64,000 bases of DNA from Zunongwangia pacifica (GTDB lineage Bacteria > Bacteroidota > Bacteroidia > Flavobacteriales > Flavobacteriaceae). Below are positions 24,533-32,507 of this stretch, one piece after another (positions within the stretch are counted from its first letter, which is position 1; the number at the start of each line of letters is the position of its first letter). The position numbers were made by a program, and so were the translations under genes. Location of the stretch: assembly GCF_023499215.1 (NCBI RefSeq), contig NZ_JAKHSK010000001.1:1-64000 (forward strand), given 5' to 3'. A model generated the notes under the pieces. It was not told the origin of the DNA. It ran no database searches and saw only the letters and a program-made list of their open reading frames with translations.

Positions 24533-27001
24533 ATGACAAGACAGGAACTTCTGGAAATTGCCGAAAATTGGTTTGCCGAGCAGGGCTGGAAGCCTTTTAA
24601 GTTTCAGAAGGATACCTGGAAAGCATATCTGCAAAAGAAAAACGGACTTCTAAATGCACCTACCGGAAGTGGAAAGACCTACGCACTTTGGGTACCGATC
24701 GTGCTGAATTACATTAAAAATAATCCTGATTATAAGACCAAGCCTAAAAAAGGCTTAAAAGCGATTTGGATAACGCCGCTACGCGCACTTTCCGTAGAAA
24801 TCGAACAGGCTGCCGAACGCTTTGCAAGCGGGCTGGGAACTAATCTTACAGTTGGGATTAGAACCGGGGATACCCCACAAAAAGAACGGGCAGCACAAAA
24901 AAAATCAATGCCCGATTTGCTTATTACCACTCCAGAGAGTTTGCATCTCTTGTTGTCTTCAAAAAACTACGATAAAACCTTCAAACACCTGGAGGCAATT
25001 GTGGTAGATGAATGGCATGAATTGCTGGGGAGTAAACGTGGCGTTCAGGTAGAACTGGCATTGTCACGATTAAAAACCGTTTCAAAAAAGCTACGGATCT
25101 GGGGAATTTCAGCCACGATCGGGAATCTTCAGCAGGCCCGGGAAGTATTGTTGGGACCAGAATCGGAAGCACTTCAGCATTCAGAATTGATCAGGGCGAA
25201 TCTTCAGAAAAAAATAAAGGTAAAATCTATTATTCCCGAGACTATGGAAAAGTTTCCGTGGCGGGGACACATGGGATTGCATTTGTTAGATGAGGTGGTG
25301 CCGATTGTCAAAAACTCAAAAACCACCCTGCTTTTTACCAATACCAGGTCGCAGTGTGAATTATGGTTTCAGAAAATAATTAATAAATACCCTGAATTTG
25401 CCGGGGAACTGGCGATGCATCATGGCAGTATTAACAAAGAAACACGTTTGTGGGTAGAACAGGCCATTAGGAACGAAAGTTTAAAAGCGGTGGTTTGTAC
25501 CTCTAGTTTAGATTTGGGAGTCGATTTTGCACCAGTTGAAACCATTATCCAGATTGGTGGTCCTAAAGGTGTGGCCCGGTTTTTACAACGCGCCGGGCGT
25601 AGTGGTCACCAGCCTGGAAAAGAAAGTGTGATTTACTTTTTACCCACCCACGCGATCGAATTGATCGAGGCTTCAGCACTACAAAAAGCCGTAGAGAAAA
25701 AAGCGGTAGAAGACCGAATCCCGTATTTGCTAAGTTTCGATGTTTTGGTGCAGTATTTAACTACTTTGGCGGTTTCAAACGGATTTTTTCCAAAGGATAT
25801 TTACCCGGAAATCAAATCGACCTTTTGCTTTCAGGCCATGACCGAAGATGACTGGCGCTGGGTGCTAAATTTCATCACCAAAGGCAGCCAGAGTTTACAG
25901 GCGTATGATGAATATAAAAAAGTAGAGATTGAAGAAGATGGCCGGTTTAAAGTAAACCATCGAGGTGTTTCCATGCGGCATCGTTTGCAAATAGGAACTA
26001 TTGTAAGTGACGCGATGCTGAGTGTAAAATACATGAAAGGTGGCTATATTGGTACGATAGAGGAATGGTTTATTTCGAAATTAACACAGGGCGATGTCTT
26101 TACTTTTGCCGGTAGAAACCTGGAATTAGTTCGGATTAAAAACATGCAGGTACTCGTAAAAAGATCGAAGAAAAAAACGGCAAAAGTTCCCAGTTGGATG
26201 GGGGGACGGATGACTTTTTCGGCACAAATGAGTGAATTGTTGCGAGAGGAAATGTATTTAGCATCAGAATATGATTCGGCCACAGGCAAATCTGAAGAAC
26301 TTTCAGCGTTAACCGGTATTTTTGAGCGTCAAAAGAAAGAATCGGTTATTCCCAAAAGTAATGAATTTCTAATCGAAACCTTTAAAACACGAGAAGGCTA
26401 TCACGCTATATTTTATCCTTTTGAAGGCCGATTTGTACACGAAGCTTTGGGGAGTTTGCTGGCTTACCGAATTAGTTTATTGTCACCCATTTCGTTTTCT
26501 ATCGCTTTTAACGATTATGGTTTTGAATTATTAAGCGACCAGGAAATCGATATGCAGCAGGTACTCGATAATAATTTATTTTCTGCGGAATTTTTAATGG
26601 ACGATCTTTATAAAAGTTTAAATGCTACCGAAATGGCGCGCCGTAAGTTTCGGGATATTGCGGTAATCGCTGGTCTTGTATTTACCGGATACCCTAATAA
26701 AGTGGTAAAAAGTAAACATTTGCAATCCAGTTCGCAATTGTTATTTAGTGTATTTCGGGACTACGAAGAGGATAACTTGCTGTATTTGCAATCGTTTCGA
26801 GAAACTTTTGAGCATCAGTTGGAAGAAGGACGGTTGCGACAGGCGTTAGAGCGAATTGAACATCAAAAGATTGTGTGGCGAAATTGCGAAAAACCAACAC
26901 CTTTTTCTTTCCCGATTATCACCGATCGTTTACGGGAAAAATTATCTTCTGAAAAACTGGAAGATCGCATTCGTAAAATGATGAAAAGCCTGGAAGGATA
27001 A
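24533..27001 (+). CDS. Ligase-associated DEXH-box DNA helicase (Lhr-core type)
   Basis: 822 residues. The helicase core has Walker A APTGSGKT (42-49), a DEWH Walker B box (159-162, rarer than DEAH/DEVH), motif III GISATIG and the C-terminal RecA motif VI QRAGRSGHQPG. A winged-helix/Lhr-core region with the conserved WMGGRMTF segment follows (about 400-822). Lhr-core enzymes unwind DNA or RNA-DNA 3' to 5' and accompany the exonuclease and ligase of this locus. The fourth usual member, the PdeM phosphoesterase, is not adjacent. Confidence 0.93.
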   Translation: MTRQELLEIAENWFAEQGWKPFKFQKDTWKAYLQKKNGLLNAPTGSGKTYALWVPIVLNYIKNNPDYKTKPKKGLKAIWITPLRALSVEIEQAAERFASGLGTNLTVGIRTGDTPQKERAAQKKSMPDLLITTPESLHLLLSSKNYDKTFKHLEAIVVDEWHELLGSKRGVQVELALSRLKTVSKKLRIWGISATIGNLQQAREVLLGPESEALQHSELIRANLQKKIKVKSIIPETMEKFPWRGHMGLHLLDEVVPIVKNSKTTLLFTNTRSQCELWFQKIINKYPEFAGELAMHHGSINKETRLWVEQAIRNESLKAVVCTSSLDLGVDFAPVETIIQIGGPKGVARFLQRAGRSGHQPGKESVIYFLPTHAIELIEASALQKAVEKKAVEDRIPYLLSFDVLVQYLTTLAVSNGFFPKDIYPEIKSTFCFQAMTEDDWRWVLNFITKGSQSLQAYDEYKKVEIEEDGRFKVNHRGVSMRHRLQIGTIVSDAMLSVKYMKGGYIGTIEEWFISKLTQGDVFTFAGRNLELVRIKNMQVLVKRSKKKTAKVPSWMGGRMTFSAQMSELLREEMYLASEYDSATGKSEELSALTGIFERQKKESVIPKSNEFLIETFKTREGYHAIFYPFEGRFVHEALGSLLAYRISLLSPISFSIAFNDYGFELLSDQEIDMQQVLDNNLFSAEFLMDDLYKSLNATEMARRKFRDIAVIAGLVFTGYPNKVVKSKHLQSSSQLLFSVFRDYEEDNLLYLQSFRETFEHQLEEGRLRQALERIEHQKIVWRNCEKPTPFSFPIITDRLREKLSSEKLEDRIRKMMKSLEG

Positions 27002-27004
27002 TTA

Positions 27005-27050
27005 GTAGTTAGAATTTAGATCGCTTCGCTCTTAGAATTTAAAAATTAGA
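27005..27050. repeat. Short degenerate repeat after the helicase gene
   Basis: TTAGAATTTA occurs twice (starting near 27008 and 27031) around GATCGCTTCGCTC, which can fold on GCGAAGC. It looks like non-coding filler DNA and lies exactly between the repair cluster and the toxin-antitoxin pair. Confidence 0.35.
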
Positions 27051-27084
27051 CAGGAGAAAATAGAAGATAGCTAAAAGAATCAAT

Positions 27085-27375
27085 TTAGCTAAAAATACTA
27101 TCCAAATCTTGTTTCCCTATGATAGCCATTATTTCGACCGTATCATTATTCACACGGTAGAAAATACTATCTGAACCACATACACATCTGCGGTAATCTT
27201 TTCTTATATAAACTACAGCTTCAAATGAGTATGGATTATTGGCGATGATCTCGAAATATTCAAAAAGTTGATGAAAATAAGAATCGGCTTGTTTCATTCC
27301 GAATTTTGAAACGCCATATTGATGAATCCGAATTATATCTTCTTTTTCGGTGTCACTAAGTTTATAATTAGCCAT
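27085..27375 (-). CDS. ParE/RelE-family toxin
   Basis: 96 residues of the ParE/RelE fold: an N-terminal helix pair (KLSDTEKEDIIRIHQYGVSKFG, then ADSYFHQLFEYFEIIANNPYS) and C-terminal strands (KDYRRCVCGSDSIFYRVNNDTVEIMAIIG). ParE toxins poison gyrase, RelE toxins cut mRNA; the sequence leans to ParE because of the RxxxxxxHxIFYR-like strand and the paired ParD. It overlaps the antitoxin gene by 8 bp, the usual arrangement with antitoxin first. Confidence 0.85.
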   Translation of the reverse strand: MANYKLSDTEKEDIIRIHQYGVSKFGMKQADSYFHQLFEYFEIIANNPYSFEAVVYIRKDYRRCVCGSDSIFYRVNNDTVEIMAIIGKQDLDSIFS

Positions 27376-27607
27376 CTAATAATGACTTGGATTGTGCTAA
27401 AATATCTTGTTTGCTATCTGATGTAAATCCGCTTTGTTCTGCTTTTTCAAGTTTAGCGCTTATCCAATCAATTTTTGCTTGTTGTTTTCGGGCCTGTCTT
27501 ATAAGGTCGTTGACGATCTCACTTTTGCTAGAATATTCTTTACTATCTACCTGATTTTTGAGCCATTCATCGTTCGGCTCTGTTAAGGAAATGCTCTGTC
27601 TGGACAT
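27368..27607 (-). CDS. ParD-like antitoxin
   Basis: 79 residues. The N-terminal ribbon-helix-helix half (MSRQSISLTEPNDEWLKNQV, SSKSEIVNDLIRQAR) would bind operator DNA and autoregulate the operon. The C-terminal half is a flexible toxin-neutralising helix (WISAKLEKAEQSGF). It belongs to the ParD antitoxin group paired with ParE. The 133-bp region upstream should hold the autoregulated promoter; no clear palindromic operator was seen. Confidence 0.85.
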   Translation of the reverse strand: MSRQSISLTEPNDEWLKNQVDSKEYSSKSEIVNDLIRQARKQQAKIDWISAKLEKAEQSGFTSDSKQDILAQSKSLLDG

Positions 27608-27740
27608 GGTGCGTTTTTGAAGTGAATTTACACCAAAAATTTTACATTGTCAATATTTAAGTAAGTAACTGAAGGTTTAAATCTGACAGCTTCTCGATAA
27701 AAATACTGTTCGCCGCAAACCCTTAACTGTAAACTAAGCT

Positions 27741-28244
27741 CTATTTCTTCAATCTTTGATTCACCTTATTTCTTACCAACTCGGTTGTGATTCCAAATAA
27801 AACATGAGCGATGAGTTCGTTAGCCTGCATTCTTACAGGTACGTCGGTAGGTTTATCTTTAAGGCCTAAAATAGGTAACGAAGTTTGGTGGGTAGAGATC
27901 CATGTGGAGGTTCCTATGATAATTCCTTCGGCAAGATTAAATTGATCTTTATCTTTTTTTCCGTAGCCATAAGCAGCGCCCACACTGGCACCTACCGGAA
28001 AGTTTACCAGTTGTTCTGCCAATTCTTCATTTTGCACACTTATGGGAGTGCCGGTGATTTTGGTAGAAAGATTATCCAAAATTTTAAGTTGTGCGCTTCG
28101 GTTTTCAGCTTTTCTAACCGGTAAAAAATATTCGACCAGGCCTTTAACCGCGCCACCTGCTAATCCGCCAATAGCCCCGGCGATTAAACTTCGGGTAGTG
28201 TTATTATTTATTGTAGGGTTACTTTTTAAGTGCTCTAAAAACAT
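27741..28244 (-). CDS. Hypothetical membrane protein, YagU/DUF1440-like
   Basis: 167 residues with a Gly/Ala-rich hydrophobic segment at about 20-40 (LIAGAIGGLAGGAVKGLVEYF) and two weaker ones near 88-118 and 142-158. The pattern TSLPILGLKDKPTDVPV followed by ELIAHVLFGITTELV recalls the DUF1440 (YagU) inner-membrane family. No function is known here. It is a single gene, upstream of but on the same strand as the toxin-antitoxin pair, and convergent with nothing. Confidence 0.5.
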   Translation of the reverse strand: MFLEHLKSNPTINNNTTRSLIAGAIGGLAGGAVKGLVEYFLPVRKAENRSAQLKILDNLSTKITGTPISVQNEELAEQLVNFPVGASVGAAYGYGKKDKDQFNLAEGIIIGTSTWISTHQTSLPILGLKDKPTDVPVRMQANELIAHVLFGITTELVRNKVNQRLKK

Positions 28245-28343
28245 AATTTCGAATTTGTATTAAAGCTATTTAATAAAGAACGCTTCTGCAATCATTTAAC
28301 AATCATTTGACAACAGCTTGAAAAAATATCCTATTTTTAAAAT

Positions 28344-29129
28344 ATGAGTAAATCACAAAATTTAAACCTGGCCATTATTCAGGCAAACCTAAAATGGGAA
28401 GATGCCACCGCAAATCGAAGTTTTTTTAGTAAACAAATCGACGCTTTAAGTGATGCTGTAGAACTTATTGTGTTGCCCGAAATGTTTACGACCGGTTTTA
28501 GTATGAATGCCGAAAGTCTTGCTGAAGCAATCGAAGGGGAAACATTGCAATGGATGAAGGAGCAGGCAAAGCTGAAAAATGCAGCCATCACCGGAAGCGT
28601 AATTATTACTGAAAATGGTGCGTTTTACAACCGTTTATTTTTTGTTTTTCCAGATGGTTCCCACCAAAAATACGATAAGCGGCATACGTTTACACTGGCT
28701 AAAGAAGATGAAACCTATACCGCCGGGACAGAACGTTTAATCGTAAACTATAAAGGCTGGAAAATTTGTCCGCTTATTTGTTATGACCTTAGATTTCCTG
28801 TTTGGGCGAGAAATACAGAAGATTATGATCTTTTAATTTATGTGGCCAACTGGCCTAAAAAACGGATTTTCGCCTGGGATGCTTTACTAAAAGCCAGAGC
28901 GATTGAAAACATGAGTTTTTGTGTTGGTGTAAACCGCGTGGGAGAAGATGGCGATGGTTATAGTTATAACGGGCATAGTGCTATTTACGACTGTCTTGGT
29001 GAAATTTTAACCGAAGAAAATGCCGAAACTGAGTTTTCTAAAGAAGTTATGCTAAAGAAGGCGTACCTCCAAAATAAGCGAAATCAATTTAAATTTTTAC
29101 AGGATCGTGATCAATTTCGATTAATCTAG
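28344..29129 (+). CDS. Nitrilase-superfamily omega-amidase
   Basis: 261 residues. The catalytic triad of carbon-nitrogen hydrolases is visible: E46 (VLPEMFTTGF), K112 (KYDKRHTF) and C146 (LICYDLRFP). Those flanking sequences match omega-amidases of the YafV group, which hydrolyse alpha-ketoglutaramate or alpha-ketosuccinamate formed during methionine salvage and transamination. It is cytoplasmic. The 3' end overlaps the convergent lipoprotein gene by 9 bp. Confidence 0.9.
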   Translation: MSKSQNLNLAIIQANLKWEDATANRSFFSKQIDALSDAVELIVLPEMFTTGFSMNAESLAEAIEGETLQWMKEQAKLKNAAITGSVIITENGAFYNRLFFVFPDGSHQKYDKRHTFTLAKEDETYTAGTERLIVNYKGWKICPLICYDLRFPVWARNTEDYDLLIYVANWPKKRIFAWDALLKARAIENMSFCVGVNRVGEDGDGYSYNGHSAIYDCLGEILTEENAETEFSKEVMLKKAYLQNKRNQFKFLQDRDQFRLI

Positions 29130-30734
29130 ATAAAACTGATAGACCTGATCGAAATTAGCTCGGGTTTCTAAAGTATCTGGATAGTAACTTATTTTTTCAG
29201 GTTTTCGCCGCTCCAACCAGCTCCCGGTGTCCCAATATCCATTTTGGTTTTCGTCATAGATAATTCTTAAAAAATAATCCCCGGGGTTTATATGTTCAAA
29301 AGTGAACTGGGTTCCTTCAGTTAAAAATTGCTGTTTTACAACCTCTCCTTTTAAATTAGTTAACTGTACAATCATAGGATAACTTCGTACATTTCGAAGC
29401 GACATTATAATACTTCCGTATTCAGAAAGAGGTTTGGTGGTTAATTTCTGACTTATGGTATCGTTTTGATCCCCAAATAAGTCGGTTAACGATCCCGGCA
29501 AGGCTTTAAAATAATAAGTGCCTTCGGGTTCTTTGTCGAAATAAATTTCTAGTTGATTTTCTAAACCTCTAATTTCAGAAGTGAAATTAACTTCAAGAGA
29601 GTCTTTATCTAGAATTGTGATTAGCGCATCATTTTTTTCAACTAAGGGAGTATTTGCTTTTAGTAATAACGGCTGATTATATTCTATACTTCCTGAAGGT
29701 TCCACTTTTACATTTAAAGAATCGCGTTCCAACTGTGCCATCCTTATATAAACGGTATCACGCTGGCGTGGTGTAACATATTCTAGCGATACACTATCGG
29801 TTTCAATAGGATCCCTAAACCAGTAATAAAGGGTATCGGTTTCAGGATCACGGGTGATTCTGGATACTGGTGGATCTATTGGTGGATATAAAAAATTAAG
29901 TTCTAAATCGTCTAAATTCGGGATGCCCTGGTAGCCAATAAGCAATTGCCTTCCTTTAAAAAGTTTCGGTCTTTTCACCTCAAAAGCTAGTTCTTCCTTA
30001 AAAATAGAGATCGTATAAATGCTATCGGTAGGAATGGTAATTGGCTGGTCTAAAAAGCCAATTTTGTCTTTTGCGGGGTTAAATTTATAATTGTCGTTAT
30101 CATCTAAAATAGCGACCATTTGATATTTACCTGCCTTTAAGTTTTCCAGATCAAAATTTACACTGCTATCACGAGTGTAGGCCACATAACGCGGAATTTC
30201 ATTGTAAACTACAGAATCTGTGTAGGTACTATCCATTTCGTATAGAAAGATCGAAACAAACTCTGGCGTATCTTTTAAATAGGCATCTTCAATAAACCCT
30301 GAAACTTTTAAAGAATCGATATAATCTCCGGTACTAAAAACATATTTAAAATAAGGATAGGGATTCCCTTCGTTATTATCCACGATACTTTTACCAAAGT
30401 TAATCGCGTAGGTGGTATTTTCTCTAAGGGTATCGGTAATTTCGATTTTTACATCTTTCCTGGCCTGGCCTAAGGGCAAAATGTTAGGCGCGGGATCCAT
30501 TGGTGGTGAAATGATGATTTGCTGCTGCGGATTTTCGAGCTTAATAAACTCGTTAAAAAGAATACTAATTTCCTTAGCATCAAAATTGGTAGTATAATTC
30601 TCGGGGTTCGCTCTTATAAAACGTGGTGGTTCTTCGTCTATTGGTCCACCTTCAGGCATTCCTTTTTTGGCACATCTTACTACAGATGTGATGACTACAA
30701 TAAAAAGAATAAAGTTGAAAAGCTTCCTGTTCAT
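29121..30734 (-). CDS. Ig-like (Big_5/SbsA type) lipoprotein
   Basis: 537 residues. The N-terminus is a lipoprotein signal ending VVRC, then AKKGMPEGGPIDEEPPRF. The adjacent segment (about 35-135: AKEISILFNEFIKLENPQQQIIISPP, NTTYAINFGKSIVDNNEGN) matches the Big_5 Ig-like domain. Later regions are all-beta with carboxypeptidase-regulatory-like units (GKYQMVAILDDNDNYKFNPAKD and the C-terminal GDYFLRIIYDENQNGYWDTGSW). It is probably surface- or periplasm-exposed; no ligand is known. It lies 84 bp after comF on the same strand. Confidence 0.8.
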   Translation of the reverse strand: MNRKLFNFILFIVVITSVVRCAKKGMPEGGPIDEEPPRFIRANPENYTTNFDAKEISILFNEFIKLENPQQQIIISPPMDPAPNILPLGQARKDVKIEITDTLRENTTYAINFGKSIVDNNEGNPYPYFKYVFSTGDYIDSLKVSGFIEDAYLKDTPEFVSIFLYEMDSTYTDSVVYNEIPRYVAYTRDSSVNFDLENLKAGKYQMVAILDDNDNYKFNPAKDKIGFLDQPITIPTDSIYTISIFKEELAFEVKRPKLFKGRQLLIGYQGIPNLDDLELNFLYPPIDPPVSRITRDPETDTLYYWFRDPIETDSVSLEYVTPRQRDTVYIRMAQLERDSLNVKVEPSGSIEYNQPLLLKANTPLVEKNDALITILDKDSLEVNFTSEIRGLENQLEIYFDKEPEGTYYFKALPGSLTDLFGDQNDTISQKLTTKPLSEYGSIIMSLRNVRSYPMIVQLTNLKGEVVKQQFLTEGTQFTFEHINPGDYFLRIIYDENQNGYWDTGSWLERRKPEKISYYPDTLETRANFDQVYQFYLD

Positions 30735-30818
30735 CTTTAAAAGCGCTATTATTTTTTCAGAATTTATACTTAAAATTCTTTCGCAAAGAAACGATTATTT
30801 TGAATTTAAACGTAACAA

Positions 30819-31499
30819 TCAAATGGTAATTGCCATTGTTGCGATACTGATTTTAATTTTTTCTTCTTTTCTTAAACACTTAATGCAGGCTTCTAATGTT
30901 GCACCGGTGGTTAAAATGTCGTCCACTAGCAGGATATGTTTGCCAGAAATTACCGAAGTATCTGTAACTTGAAAAGACTGCTCCATAAGATTCCATCTTG
31001 AAATTCGATTTTTTAGCGCCTGTTTTTTAGAGGAATTGATTTTTAGAAGGAGATCGTCACGATATTTGGCATTTAGACTTTTCGCGATTTCTTTTCCAAA
31101 ACCTTCTACCTGATTATAACCACGCTCTTTGAAACGTTTTTTATGCAGTGGAACAGGGATCACCATATCTACAGCATTAAATCTTTCACTATTTTTAAGA
31201 ATTTCACCAGTCCATACCCCTAAAAAATAGCTTATTTCAAATTGTCTCTTATATTTGAGGCTGTGAAGTAACGCCTGTACCATGTTCTTTTTACGGAAAA
31301 CAAGTAGTGCATAAGCAGCATTAATTTGGGCTCGACCATAAAATACTTTATCTGCCTGATTTTCGTTATTAGGAAGATAGTTAGTAAGTGGGAGCTGATG
31401 TAAACAAGAGGTGCAAATCACTTTTTCATGATCTAGCAAAGGCCTTTCGCAACAATTGCAGGTTTTGGGGTAAAACAGGTTTATGAAATCGTGAAACAT
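30819..31499 (-). CDS. ComF family protein (phosphoribosyltransferase fold)
   Basis: 226 residues. The N-terminus carries a zinc-ribbon-like CxxC pair set (KTCNCCERPL, ICTSCLHQL), followed by a PRTase domain with VIPVPLHKKRFKERGYNQ and the PRPP loop ILLVDDILTTGATL. ComF proteins take part in DNA uptake in competent bacteria and are widely kept in non-competent ones. Its gene is divergent from the coiled-coil protein at 31561 and upstream of the Ig-like lipoprotein. Confidence 0.9.
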   Translation of the reverse strand: MFHDFINLFYPKTCNCCERPLLDHEKVICTSCLHQLPLTNYLPNNENQADKVFYGRAQINAAYALLVFRKKNMVQALLHSLKYKRQFEISYFLGVWTGEILKNSERFNAVDMVIPVPLHKKRFKERGYNQVEGFGKEIAKSLNAKYRDDLLLKINSSKKQALKNRISRWNLMEQSFQVTDTSVISGKHILLVDDILTTGATLEACIKCLRKEEKIKISIATMAITI

Positions 31500-31560
31500 T
31501 TGTTAAGTGGTTGTTGAGGAAAGCCTTAAACCTCTAAATTTATAAAATCTAAAATACTTT

Positions 31561-32445
31561 ATGATGACTGAAAAGAAGAATAATACTGCATTAAAGATTC
31601 TTATTGGTGTTTTGGCGGTAGCTCTTATTGCGCTTACGATCTATACCATACGATTCTACAATGAAGAAAAAGAAAATAAAGCGATTCTTCAAAAAGAAAA
31701 GGCGGCCATAGAGAATGAGCTTAATGAGCTTATCGTAAAATACGATGAAGCCATTGATGAGAATGAGATCATGGATCAAAATCTGGTAGATGCCAGGGAG
31801 CGAATCAATCGCTTATTAGATTCAGTACAGGATTACGAGGCAAATCTGGTATTGATTACAAGATATCGCAGAGAAATAAGCAATCTTAAAGCTGAAAAAG
31901 AAAGACTATTTAGAGTGGTAGATAGTTTAAGCCAGCAAAATCAAAGAATGGCAATGACCATTGATAGCACGCAAACCGAACTTTCTGAGAAAACAAGGTT
32001 GTCTGATTCTTTACAAACGTCTAATCAAAGTCTTGCCAACAAAGTTAATAAGGCCTCTCAGCTTAAAATCACCGGTTTACGTGGTGAAGGTGTGATTGTA
32101 AGAAATAGTGGTAAACTGGTAGAAAATGACCGTACGGGAAGAATAGACCAGATAAGAACCTGTTTTACCATCACCGCAAATGACCTTACTGAAGCCGGAG
32201 AAAAAAATCTTTATGTACAGGTGTATAACCCAGAAAATGAACTGGTGGGCGATAAGATAGCGGTAGAACATGATGGCGGAGTAATGGTGTACAGTGCGCA
32301 GAGTACTGTGTATTACGAGAATGACGAATTAGATGTGTGTATACTGGCCAATACCATTAAAGAAAAACTATTGGAAGGTAATTATAAAGTATATGTTTAT
32401 AACGATACAACGCTTATAGGAACAGCTTCTTTTAGTTTAAGATAA
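31561..32445 (+). CDS. Membrane-anchored coiled-coil protein
   Basis: 294 residues. One N-terminal transmembrane helix (about 11-29, LKILIGVLAVALIALTIYTI) leads into a long heptad coiled coil (about 33-170), rich in Glu, Lys and Ser. A compact beta-rich C-terminal domain follows (about 175-294: GRIDQIRTCFTITANDL, YVQVYNPENELVGDKI, YKVYVYNDTTLIGTASFSL). Similar architecture is common in Flavobacteria; the function is unknown, perhaps envelope organisation. The start may be the second Met (31564). Confidence 0.75.
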   Translation: MMTEKKNNTALKILIGVLAVALIALTIYTIRFYNEEKENKAILQKEKAAIENELNELIVKYDEAIDENEIMDQNLVDARERINRLLDSVQDYEANLVLITRYRREISNLKAEKERLFRVVDSLSQQNQRMAMTIDSTQTELSEKTRLSDSLQTSNQSLANKVNKASQLKITGLRGEGVIVRNSGKLVENDRTGRIDQIRTCFTITANDLTEAGEKNLYVQVYNPENELVGDKIAVEHDGGVMVYSAQSTVYYENDELDVCILANTIKEKLLEGNYKVYVYNDTTLIGTASFSLR

Positions 32446-32464
32446 GAAACTCAAAATTTTAAAG

Positions 32465-32500
32465 ACCGCCATGAGTTAAATCATGGCGGTTTTTTTATTT
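32465..32500 (+). terminator. Terminator between the coiled-coil gene and glyS
   Basis: ACCGCCATGA (32465-32474) pairs perfectly with TCATGGCGGT (32481-32490), then a T tract. The T tract also contains the start of the glyS -7 element. Confidence 0.92.
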
Positions 32501-32503
32501 TTG
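32496..32503 (+). promoter_or_regulatory. -7 element for glyS, possibly leaderless
   Basis: TATTTTTG matches TAnnTTTG and ends four bases before the glyS ATG. Transcription would start at or next to the ATG, giving a leaderless mRNA. No -33 TTG is seen at 17-23 bp. Confidence 0.45.
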
Positions 32504-32507
32504 CTGT

